DNA of 8,774 nucleotides from CAYVJW01 sp964451885 (GCA_964451885.1 CAYVJW010000070.1:1-8774), one strand, 5' to 3'; positions 1-6,496 are shown, counted from the first letter of the stretch. Translations and numbers: made by a program. Notes: a model not told the origin generated them from the letters alone.

Positions 1-48
1 AATGGCTTGCAAGTACATGTTATTTATTGTATACTGCGAGTTTTTCGG

Positions 49-77
49 TTAATACAATGTTTTAATATCTTTTTCAA
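49..77 (-). promoter_or_regulatory. possible weak promoter reading off the left edge
   Basis: On the minus strand a TTGAAA box (72-77) lies 17 bases upstream of a TATTAA box (49-54). An ATG follows at 16-18 and its frame stays open to the window edge (M-Y-L-Q-A-I). This could be the promoter and start of the next gene downstream of the pilin operon. The region is so AT-rich that such a match is easily found by chance, and only six codons are visible, so no gene is called. Confidence 0.2.
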
Positions 78-157
78 TACAATTTTTCATACACCTGTTT
101 AATAAGATTTATTTTTCATGTGCGAGGAAGGAAAGCTGAGTTATTTTGAATAATGCT

Positions 158-190
158 AAAAAAAAGACATTCATATACACGTCCTCTTTT
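158..190 (-). terminator. weak terminator-like hairpin after the last pilin
   Basis: Downstream of the pilin stop the minus strand can fold with AAAAGAGGAC (190-181) pairing to GTCTTTTTTT (168-159), a stem of about ten pairs including two G-T wobbles, around a 12-base loop. The 3' arm merges into a run of eight T. Position and T-run fit an intrinsic terminator for the operon, but the stem is poor in G-C pairs, so strength is doubtful. I see nothing else convincing in the remaining 150 bases to the left edge. Confidence 0.35.
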
Positions 191-203
191 ATAGCAATAA
201 TAA

Positions 204-668
204 TTATTTCCTCACTGAAATAGTTACTCCTTGTTCTGCATACGGCGAACATACAGTTATCCTTCCTGCAGCTCCTTCCTTAATGATATGATAGCCAGTT
301 CCATTTGTAGTGGCACTGCTGGGATCTTCCGGGATACTCACCAAATAAGTACCATTGGATGTAACTTCTGGAAGATCAGTTAAACCTGTACATACTCCAC
401 CGGTCACACAAATCTCATTAACAGCATCGTTGCAAGTGCCTGTTTCATTAATTCCTGCGGGAAGAGTTCCACTATGATCTATCGCATACTGATAAACACT
501 GTCTAAAATAGTCCTTACACTTGAACGACGCTGTGCATTCCTCGTATCGGCCAATTGCTTCCCGGGATTAATAGCCACGATCACAATTCCTGCCAAGATA
601 GCAATAGCAGCCACCACTAGCAGAATTTCCAACATAGTAAAACCTAATTTTTTTCTTGGATTTTTCAT
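204..668 (-). CDS. type IV major pilin (paralogue 2)
   Basis: This 154-residue prepilin is probably a shaft subunit of the pilus. It has a short basic leader MKNPRKKLG, a class III prepilin cleavage site between G9 and F10, Glu14 at mature position +5, and a strongly hydrophobic anchor to about residue 34. The conserved INPGKQLA segment follows, then a small globular head. The head has four cysteines (79, 87, 93, 140) at the same positions as in the neighbouring pilin, consistent with two disulfides. The ATG at 668 lies 14 bases after the stop of the first pilin, and an AAGG about 12 bases upstream may serve as a ribosome site. It is the last gene of the operon and presumably shares the promoter at 1221-1249. 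Membership of the pilin family is certain. Which paralogue is the dominant shaft protein cannot be told from sequence. Confidence 0.93.
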   Translation of the reverse strand: MKNPRKKLGFTMLEILLVVAAIAILAGIVIVAINPGKQLADTRNAQRRSSVRTILDSVYQYAIDHSGTLPAGINETGTCNDAVNEICVTGGVCTGLTDLPEVTSNGTYLVSIPEDPSSATTNGTGYHIIKEGAAGRITVCSPYAEQGVTISVRK

Positions 669-682
669 TCTTAATTATTACC

Positions 683-1168
683 TTATTTCATAACACTAAT
701 GGTAGCCCCCTCTTCAGCATCTGGTGCACATACTTCTATCCGCCCCGAAGCAAGCTTTGCTACATGATAACCTGAACCATTAGCTGATCCTCCGGATGGA
801 TCTTGTGGAATAGCTACCAGATACGTTCCATCAGTAGTAAGAACCCCAAGATCAGTTATTCCCGTACAAGTTCCTCCGGTTGCACAAATTTCATTGGCTG
901 CGTCCGCACACGCCCCAGCTCCTACATCATTGACCGATGCCGGAATAGCGCCGTTATTATCTATCGCATATTGATAAATGGAGTTAATAATAGTATTTAC
1001 GCTTGAATTTCTCTGTGCATTCCTCGTCTCAGCCAGTTGTTTTCCGGGGTTAATAGCCACGATTACAATTCCCGCCAAGATGGCAATAGCGGCAACTACC
1101 AAGAGTATTTCCAGCATAGTGAAACCCATAGACTTATTTACGAAAAAAGGACGGAAGAGATTTTTCAT
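683..1168 (-). CDS. type IV major pilin (paralogue 1)
   Basis: This 161-residue prepilin has a 15-residue leader, cleavage between G15 and F16, Glu20 at +5, and an anchor nearly identical to that of the downstream pilin. The C-terminal head carries cysteines 87, 95, 101 and 147. The ATG at 1168 is preferred over an upstream in-frame TTG at 1207. The TTG would add 13 residues in front of a leader that is already complete, and would sit only about 7 bases from the predicted transcription start. The ATG also matches the MKN start of the paralogue. No Shine-Dalgarno sequence is visible before it. It is the first gene behind the internal promoter at 1221-1249, so it can be made independently of the machinery genes, as expected for an abundant structural subunit. 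The role as major pilin is inferred from the anchor, the small head, the gene pair and its own promoter. Confidence 0.92.
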   Translation of the reverse strand: MKNLFRPFFVNKSMGFTMLEILLVVAAIAILAGIVIVAINPGKQLAETRNAQRNSSVNTIINSIYQYAIDNNGAIPASVNDVGAGACADAANEICATGGTCTGITDLGVLTTDGTYLVAIPQDPSGGSANGSGYHVAKLASGRIEVCAPDAEEGATISVMK

Positions 1169-1220
1169 TTTGTATTTTTGATTAAATTTTAAAGAAGTAA
1201 TCACCAATTACTTTAACAAA

Positions 1221-1249
1221 AGTTTATTTGAATGCAAAATTTTTGTCAA
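1221..1249 (-). promoter_or_regulatory. sigma70-type promoter for the pilin pair
   Basis: A perfect TTGACA -35 box (1244-1249) is followed after 17 bases by TAAACT (1221-1226, 4 of 6 matches to TATAAT). Transcription would start near 1214, giving a leader of about 46 bases to the pilin ATG at 1168. It lies in the longest intergenic gap of the operon (about 146 bases). Confidence 0.6.
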
Positions 1250-1269
1250 AAAAAGAACGAAAAATTGCA
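1233..1269. repeat. imperfect inverted repeat over the pilin promoter
   Basis: On the plus strand TGCAAAATTTTT (1233-1244) is mirrored by AAAAATTGCA (1260-1269), ten pairs with a two-base bulge. The repeat brackets the -35 box of the pilin promoter. It could be an operator, or a chance result of the AT-rich context. Confidence 0.35.
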
Positions 1270-1314
1270 TAAAATCCTATGGCGATTATTTAAAAAAATT
1301 GGGAAATAACTAAA

Positions 1315-1755
1315 TTAAAACTCTGCCACTTCTTTCCAGGAAGTCAGATTGATTTGAGGTTGAATTTTATCAATCGTTACTCGTGCTTTTCTTATGGTTG
1401 AGCCTACGGTTCCTGAGGCGGTAATCGTTCGGTTTGCTCCGGCTTGTGTAGTTACGATATAAGTACATTCTCCTGGATCAATAGTAAGTGTATCTGTCCC
1501 GGAATAAGGGACAGATTCTCGTATTTCCTCCAAAGCTTCTTCCACGCAGGCATTGGCCAAGGCCTTTGCTTGTGCGCTTTGTTCCATAGTAAAACTTGTC
1601 CTAGATGAATTAAGCCCCTGCAGAATAATAGAAACAGAGATAGCAGCTGCCACTGCTCCCAAGGCAAGCACTCCCAGGAGTGTAACGACTCCCTTATGTT
1701 TTGAATGAATGAATATATTTTTGTTTCCTTGTTTAGAAATTGGAAATTTTAACAT
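1315..1755 (-). CDS. PilX/GspK-like minor pseudopilin
   Basis: This 146-residue protein has a 22-residue basic leader ending K-H-K-G, then V23 and a hydrophobic stretch to about residue 45. It looks like a prepilin cut after G22. Mature position +5 is Leu27, not Glu, the feature that marks GspK (and some PilX-type) tip subunits. The segment around residues 61-79 (AKALANAC, then EEALEEI) resembles PilX-like pseudopilins of Patescibacteria. Only two cysteines, C70 and C97, are present, and they could form one disulfide. It is the fourth of four consecutive pseudopilin genes and sits in the K/X position of the H-I-J-K order. The ATG at 1755 lacks a visible ribosome site, and 63 bases separate it from the upstream stop. 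The pseudopilin call is firm. The PilX/GspK assignment rests on position, the missing Glu5 and weak similarity. Confidence 0.82.
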   Translation of the reverse strand: MLKFPISKQGNKNIFIHSKHKGVVTLLGVLALGAVAAAISVSIILQGLNSSRTSFTMEQSAQAKALANACVEEALEEIRESVPYSGTDTLTIDPGECTYIVTTQAGANRTITASGTVGSTIRKARVTIDKIQPQINLTSWKEVAEF

Positions 1756-1812
1756 TAAAAATTGTTTAGAAATTGAAAATTTATGGGGAAATAACTTTAG
1801 AAATCAATTTTA
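1729..1812. repeat. short direct repeats spanning the start of the PilX-like gene
   Basis: The string TTGTTTAGAAATTGG(A)AATTT occurs at 1729-1751 and again, nearly unchanged, at 1762-1783. A partial third copy (TTTAGAAATCAATTTTA) is at 1796-1812. The copies are spaced 33 and 31 bases apart. The first lies inside codons 1-9 of the PilX-like gene and the others upstream of its ATG. They may be slippage duplications of the gene's 5' end or binding sites. Confidence 0.5.
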
Positions 1813-1818
1813 TATATT

Positions 1819-2322
1819 TCACCTCAAACTTGCCGATCCATAAAATGTCTCCAAATACTCATATTCAATTTTTTCCTCAGGATTTTTGGATCGAAGTGTG
1901 AATTCGATTCGAATAAGACCTGGTGTACCGGCTTTTGACATATTTCGAAACACAAGATCAGATATTCTCACCCGAGAAGAAGTAATAGGAATAGGGCTTT
2001 GGCTCCCTTCTTTGATTTGCAGTACTTCGCTTGAAGTACTAAAAACCGTAGGATTCTTTGTTCCGTCAGAAACTTGTAAAGAAAGAGTATTTTCATTGTT
2101 TCCTTGCGCGGGTAAGTTTATCCCATTAGCATTGCGAATAGTTTGTTTTATAAGTTCCATCACATCGGCTCCCTGTTGTTCCACTTCCAAAATAACTTCA
2201 TTTTTTATTCGGGAATCCAACACAACCGACAAAAAAGTAGTAATGGCAAAAAGGACAATTACCGCAATGGAAAGATAAAGTAATATCTCAATAAGGGTAA
2301 AAGCTTTGCTATTTTTAGTCAT
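1819..2322 (-). CDS. PilW/GspJ-like minor pseudopilin
   Basis: This 167-residue prepilin has the anchor motif FTLIEILLYLSIAV, Glu12 at mature +5, and a hydrophobic helix to about residue 34. A mostly beta-strand-like, polar C-terminal domain follows, with no cysteines. The predicted cleavage is between A7 and F8: the usual -1 glycine is replaced by alanine, which prepilin peptidases are known to tolerate with variable efficiency. The helix continuation (residues 36-66, with EVEQQGADVMELIKQTIRNA) matches the pattern of PilW/GspJ proteins. It starts 23 bases after the propeller-pseudopilin stop and occupies the J/W position of the cassette. No clear ribosome site is seen. The minor-pilin assignment is strong; the PilW/GspJ subfamily is inferred from gene order and the N-terminal helix pattern. 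Confidence 0.85.
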   Translation of the reverse strand: MTKNSKAFTLIEILLYLSIAVIVLFAITTFLSVVLDSRIKNEVILEVEQQGADVMELIKQTIRNANGINLPAQGNNENTLSLQVSDGTKNPTVFSTSSEVLQIKEGSQSPIPITSSRVRISDLVFRNMSKAGTPGLIRIEFTLRSKNPEEKIEYEYLETFYGSASLR

Positions 2323-2345
2323 TATAATTTTAACTTTACAAACTA

Positions 2346-3743
2346 TTACTGCGGCTCTATAACAATAAACCCACTCTGATTATCACTATTAACTCCCACC
2401 AAGAATACTCTATCAGTTTCCGATTGGTAGATAACCCCGTTTAAATCTTCTTCAAAGATCATAGATCCTCCATCACTGGCCAAAACAGGATTTGACGGAG
2501 TAGAAATATCAACCACAAAAAAAGCTTTTCCATCTTCCACGGCCGTAGCCAGAAAAACGTATTGATTTTGGCTTCCCAGGGCGATGTCGTTTATCTGGCG
2601 GTCAATGTTTAAATTATTATCATATTTTACCGGATTAATCGGATCTGAAACATCAAAAAGCCAAAGCTCTCCATTACTTCGCCCAAGAATAATAGTAGTT
2701 CCAAAGCCGGCGATACTCATTCCGTCGTGATTGCCGTTGAGATCATATGATCCGACAATGCTGGATGAACTGGGAACTGAAACATCCACTACTATTAATT
2801 CCTGTGAATCAATACGGCTGGAAATGTAGGCATAATTTCCTATAACTACAAGATCCATTCCATCATCATTCATTTCTACTCCATCGAGGAAAGTAGGATT
2901 TTCCGGATCCGATACATCATACATGAGCAATTCTTCTTGTCCGCTTTCCTCTCGTAATATGTAAACTACATCATTAAAAACGTAGATGCCGTTTGTATGA
3001 GCTTTTCCGGGTGTATTGACATCGGCTTTTACTTCCGGTTCATCAGGTTCGTCTATTTCAACCACCTGTAATTCTCGACTTGTACTGCTGGCTGCTACAT
3101 AAGAATAATCTCCGTCAACGGTAAGGTTTTCTAATTTTCCATCCATGCTTTCTTCTCCGACTACAACAGAGTTGGCGAGGTTGGATACATCTATAATCAC
3201 ATAATCATTTTGGCTTCCATCCGTAATGGCATACACATAGTTTCCCTGAACTTGTATTTTGCGTCCGTCTGCGTCCCCCCAAAAATTCAAACTTGATCCC
3301 GGATTACTAACAGGATCTGCCCAATGTGCTAAAATCCAATTAGTCAGATGTGTAGTCAAAACAATCTCACCTCCTCGCCAGGCATCTTCCTCCCAACTTA
3401 CCCGGGAAAGCACTTGTTTCCTTTTTGAATCAAGGGGTGAAATTTCAATGGAACGCGTAAAAATATTGGTCATATCCGATGTTCCGGAAAAATTCCATTC
3501 TCCTCCATTGATACTAAGTCCATGGGGCCCCTCTGATAAGTTAGCAAAACCATTGTCTCGCATATTCCGAACCACTTCTAGTCCTTCTTCAGCTAAAAGG
3601 TTTGCTCGATGGCGAACACCGGATAACATCGTGCTTTCCTGCCCATAAAAATAAGCTCCGAAAACACCCGTCACAATAATAGTGAAGATAGCGATGGAGA
3701 AGATCACCTCGAGCAGGCCGAATCCGCAGTTTATTTTGAGCAT
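2346..3743 (-). CDS. PilV/GspI-like pseudopilin fused to an LVIVD-repeat beta-propeller
   Basis: This 465-residue protein is about three times the usual length of a minor pilin. Residues 1-30 are a class III prepilin signal: leader MLKINCG, cut after G7, F8 at +1, E12 at +5, then a hydrophobic anchor. Residues 45-62 (RANLLAEEGLEVVRNMRD) fit the PilV/GspI pattern. After a pseudopilin-like region to about residue 140, seven repeats of roughly 40-48 residues follow (starting near 160, 202, 246, 294, 338, 380 and 428). Most repeats contain a Y-V/A-Y strand and then an I/V-V-D-V-S-x-P strand, the signature of LVIVD repeats, which are known to form beta-propellers. Seven repeats suggest a complete seven-bladed ring. 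Asp-Gly turns (D-A-D-G, M-D-G, D-D-G, H-D-G) recur at blade junctions. In the cassette it holds the I/V slot. A pilus-tip, ligand-binding role analogous to PilY1 is inference. Ligand and blade count need a structure model. Confidence 0.9.
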   Translation of the reverse strand: MLKINCGFGLLEVIFSIAIFTIIVTGVFGAYFYGQESTMLSGVRHRANLLAEEGLEVVRNMRDNGFANLSEGPHGLSINGGEWNFSGTSDMTNIFTRSIEISPLDSKRKQVLSRVSWEEDAWRGGEIVLTTHLTNWILAHWADPVSNPGSSLNFWGDADGRKIQVQGNYVYAITDGSQNDYVIIDVSNLANSVVVGEESMDGKLENLTVDGDYSYVAASSTSRELQVVEIDEPDEPEVKADVNTPGKAHTNGIYVFNDVVYILREESGQEELLMYDVSDPENPTFLDGVEMNDDGMDLVVIGNYAYISSRIDSQELIVVDVSVPSSSSIVGSYDLNGNHDGMSIAGFGTTIILGRSNGELWLFDVSDPINPVKYDNNLNIDRQINDIALGSQNQYVFLATAVEDGKAFFVVDISTPSNPVLASDGGSMIFEEDLNGVIYQSETDRVFLVGVNSDNQSGFIVIEPQ

Positions 3744-3799
3744 TTCTTTTTATTGAAGGAACATTAATGTTATACAACTAAATGATTAGGAGCACTACT

Positions 3800-4234
3800 T
3801 TAGTAATCAATCATTCCTTTCTCATTAACCATAACATTTCGCACGTCCCCAGTCGAAGCAGTTAATATAACCATACCCGCTGCATCAGGAATGCCATAAA
3901 ATTTGGAAAAAACAATTTCCGTTGTTCCAGAAGGAGTAATGGAAGAGGTGATAGAAAATACTTCATCTCTTGTTGTATCACGGCTTGCATAACTCGCTCC
4001 CTTAAAAATCGTAATTTCACTTGCCTGAAAATAAGTCCCCCAAGCAGAATCACCATCTCCCGATTGCGCAAGCGCTTTTGATCTTCTCAATGATTGCACG
4101 GTAACATCCAAAGACACATCCAAATCGCTCCTTACCTGATATGAATGATAAAAAGGAATCGCAATAGTGGCAATAATAGCAATAAAAGCGATGACGAGGA
4201 GGAGCTCGAGGAGGGTGAAACCTTTCTTTAGCAT
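3800..4234 (-). CDS. GspH/FimT-like minor pseudopilin
   Basis: This 144-residue prepilin has the minimal leader MLKKG, cleavage between G5 and F6, Glu10 at +5, and the anchor FTLLELLLVIAFIAIIATIA. The continuation, with LRRSKALAQSGDGDSAWGTYF around residues 49-69, resembles the GspH/FimT pattern of a short helix followed by a beta domain. The C-terminus V-R-N-V-M-V-N-E-K-G also fits the final strand pair of that family. It is the first of four pseudopilin genes and so in the H/FimT position. GspH/FimT proteins are low-abundance subunits that help initiate the pilus. The gene starts 69 bases after the PilC stop, a wider gap than elsewhere in the machinery part of the operon, and a TATAAT hexamer lies just before its ATG. 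There are no cysteines. Subfamily placement is moderately sure. Confidence 0.85.
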   Translation of the reverse strand: MLKKGFTLLELLLVIAFIAIIATIAIPFYHSYQVRSDLDVSLDVTVQSLRRSKALAQSGDGDSAWGTYFQASEITIFKGASYASRDTTRDEVFSITSSITPSGTTEIVFSKFYGIPDAAGMVILTASTGDVRNVMVNEKGMIDY

Positions 4235-4240
4235 AGCGAG

Positions 4241-4246
4241 ATTATA
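4241..4246 (-). promoter_or_regulatory. isolated TATAAT before the GspH-like gene
   Basis: A perfect TATAAT on the minus strand ends six bases before the ATG at 4234. No convincing -35 box stands 16-18 bases upstream, so an internal promoter here is only a possibility; if real, it would give an almost leaderless transcript for the minor-pilin genes. Confidence 0.2.
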
Positions 4247-4303
4247 CTCTCATTGTCGAATGAATAAAAGACCAGGAAGTGTTCTTATTTTTTTGTTAAC
4301 CCC

Positions 4304-6490
4304 TTACTCATTTAACAATCGAATATACGCCCCAGAAACCCACCCCTTATTCTCCTCATCATAAATAATCTCATACCAACCATATTTCCAATCAGTATAT
4401 TTATAGGCAGTCCCCGGATAAATTTGCTTAAGAATGAGAGAGTTTGTTGTAGGATACTGTCGGACGTTGAGCATTTTTGCATGAGGTACAACTTCCAATG
4501 TAGGTAAGGGAGCAGAGGTAGGGGGAAGTTCAGATTCTTTTATCTCTTTTGTGCCGGCATAGGGAGTAATACGCAATATTTGAGTTTCTCCGGGAACAGA
4601 AGGTATCGGCTCAAATACTACTACTTTGTCTTCTTTTATGCCTATGCTGGGAATAGATTCTCTTTTTTCTTCCTTTGGAAACAGTTCCAAGTCCGAGATT
4701 ATGATTTGATCAGGTTCTTCACTTTTTTCGTAGGGTATTTCGGATGGAAATTCAGCAGGAGGAATTATTTTCTGAGAAGGTACTACGGCCTCAGAAAATT
4801 CTATTTTTTCTTCAATAACCATAGGCGGTTCTTGAGTAAACGGCAGTTGTTCCATGAATTCTTTTTCCGGTATTGCCTCAGGCATTGATTCTTCTTTATC
4901 CAGCTCGCCTGCTTCAATCTTTTTAGATTCCTTCGTTATCACCGATTCCGGTAATAATTGACCAGGTTCTGTAACAGGCTCCCTATCTTCCGGGGATAGG
5001 GGAGGAGATACTACAGCTGGCTCAGCGGGTGCCGGGATTGTAGGGGAGATAGTTTCTTCCGGCTCAGATTCCTCCATTTCTTTTCGGGTCCCCTCCATAA
5101 CTGTTTCCAATCCTTCATAAGTTGAAGTAATAACGGCTTTCGCTTCTCCATCTGTTTTTGAGAGTTCGAGCGGGGTCCACTCCTCAGAAGAAAATTTTTC
5201 TTCCGCAAAAATATCCACTTTTTTCAAAGGTTCAGCCTCTTCTGTTGTAGGATGCACGATGCCCTGTGTCTCTACAGAAACAGGCGGTCCGGGAGGAAAA
5301 GTCTCTTTTTTCTCCGGTTTCGAAATCACTTCTACTTTTGCCGGAGGAGGAGTAGAAGGCCTTGGGGGAGGTCCCTTTCCGATTCCACCGATCAGGCTGT
5401 AAATAGGCAATATCACTGCTAAAGCAACAGAAACCACACCTCCCCATACCACTACCAGAAGGAGAGGCTCGAGTATCACGCTTAGGTTTTTTGTGGTTAC
5501 ATCTGTTTTTTCTTCAAAAACTTCCCCGATTTTGAGAAGTAGTTTCGACAAACACCCCGATTGTTCTCCGGAGGCGATCATTTGCTGGATTGGTGCCGGA
5601 ATGAGCTTGTCTGTTTTCGGGTAAAGTTCAAAAGATTTCTGAAAAGTATTTCCGGATTCGATGCTTTTTTGTAAGTGGGCATAGAATTTCTTATAGGCTA
5701 TTATGGTGGTAGAAGAACGCAAGGATTCGATGGTATCGACTACCGGGATATTCACAGATAACAATTGTCCGAGAATATATCCGAAACGGGATAATTCGGT
5801 TTGTTGAATCAAGTCATTGATTCCCGGGATATGAAACAATATCCATTGTCCTATATATTTTGTCCGTTCATAGGCAAAGACAAAATAAAGCGTTAAAAAT
5901 AAGAAAAAGAAGAAAATCGGAATAACCACCAGGCCGTGTTCCCCCAAAAAATTCCCCAGGCCAATAAGCATTTTTGTAATAAACGGTAATTCCAATCTCA
6001 ACGAAGCAAAAACTGTAGAAAGCCGAGGTAAAATAAACCAGGCGATTCCTACTCCGATAACCAGAGTTAAAGTCAAGACCAGCACCGGATACATCATGGC
6101 TGATTTGATTTTGGCCTTGAAAACCCGCTCTTTTTGCTGTTGGGCATTAATCATTTTTAAATTCTCCGAAAGTTTCCCCGATAGTTCTCCTATCCGAAAA
6201 AGGGAGATAATATGTTCCGGAAGAAGATTTGTTTTTTGGAACGCGCTCCATAAAGCAGATCCTTCATTGATATCGTCGATTAACCCATCAATCATCCTTC
6301 TCATGTAAGGAATTCGCATCCCGGTTTTAATGGACTTCAAAGCGGAAATAACATTGATACCTGCTGCCATTAGCATGGACAGATTTTCGATGAAATATTC
6401 TTTTTCGTCATCAAGCCCAAACTGGATAGAATCCATTTTTTTTACTATCCGTTTGAAGATATTAGGCTTTTTTTGTGATTCTATTTTCAT
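4304..6490 (-). CDS. pilC: PilC/GspF inner-membrane platform protein with C-terminal SH3b extension
   Basis: This 728-residue protein is nearly twice the usual 400 or so. Residues 1-370 form a complete platform. The first T2SSF domain (about 30-155) contains LMAAGINVISAL and RIGELSGKL; the second (about 232-365) contains LLSVNIPVVDTI and MIASGEQSGCL. Membrane helices lie near 135-155, 187-207 and 340-366. The platform binds the PilB ATPase in the cytoplasm and passes pilins into the growing fibre. Residues 371-663 are a low-complexity linker rich in Pro, Glu and Ser, predicted disordered. Residues 664-728 are a bacterial SH3 domain, with L-N-V-R-x-x-P, a P-G turn, G-W-Y-E-I and G-W-V-S-G-A-Y. 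With N-in topology and three helices the tail lies outside the membrane, so a peptidoglycan-binding tether is plausible. The ATG is six bases after the pilB stop, with AAGGG upstream. The frame is unbroken throughout. Confidence 0.94.
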   Translation of the reverse strand: MKIESQKKPNIFKRIVKKMDSIQFGLDDEKEYFIENLSMLMAAGINVISALKSIKTGMRIPYMRRMIDGLIDDINEGSALWSAFQKTNLLPEHIISLFRIGELSGKLSENLKMINAQQQKERVFKAKIKSAMMYPVLVLTLTLVIGVGIAWFILPRLSTVFASLRLELPFITKMLIGLGNFLGEHGLVVIPIFFFFLFLTLYFVFAYERTKYIGQWILFHIPGINDLIQQTELSRFGYILGQLLSVNIPVVDTIESLRSSTTIIAYKKFYAHLQKSIESGNTFQKSFELYPKTDKLIPAPIQQMIASGEQSGCLSKLLLKIGEVFEEKTDVTTKNLSVILEPLLLVVVWGGVVSVALAVILPIYSLIGGIGKGPPPRPSTPPPAKVEVISKPEKKETFPPGPPVSVETQGIVHPTTEEAEPLKKVDIFAEEKFSSEEWTPLELSKTDGEAKAVITSTYEGLETVMEGTRKEMEESEPEETISPTIPAPAEPAVVSPPLSPEDREPVTEPGQLLPESVITKESKKIEAGELDKEESMPEAIPEKEFMEQLPFTQEPPMVIEEKIEFSEAVVPSQKIIPPAEFPSEIPYEKSEEPDQIIISDLELFPKEEKRESIPSIGIKEDKVVVFEPIPSVPGETQILRITPYAGTKEIKESELPPTSAPLPTLEVVPHAKMLNVRQYPTTNSLILKQIYPGTAYKYTDWKYGWYEIIYDEENKGWVSGAYIRLLNE

Positions 6491-6496
6491 TTTAAT

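Noticed and set aside
1..203. CRISPR array or tandem repeats suggested by recurring AATACAAT strings
   Set aside because: Only a few loosely similar AT-rich octamers at irregular spacing; no regular repeat-spacer pattern.
1169..1207. TTG start at 1207 for pilin 1
   Set aside because: It adds 13 residues before a complete leader and leaves almost no untranslated leader after the predicted promoter.
2346..3743. Possibility that the propeller half is a separate gene or a frameshifted neighbour
   Set aside because: The frame is continuous from the prepilin signal to the last repeat, with no stop or frame change.
3760..3771. Perfect palindrome AACATTAATGTT between the GspH-like and propeller genes
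   Set aside because: Short and AT-only at its centre, no second copy seen, not placed at a promoter; likely chance.
4580..4888. Plus-strand open frame opposite the PilC linker
   Set aside because: It is a shadow of the low-complexity Pro/Glu-rich coding strand, very rich in Phe, Tyr and Arg, with no recognisable domain.
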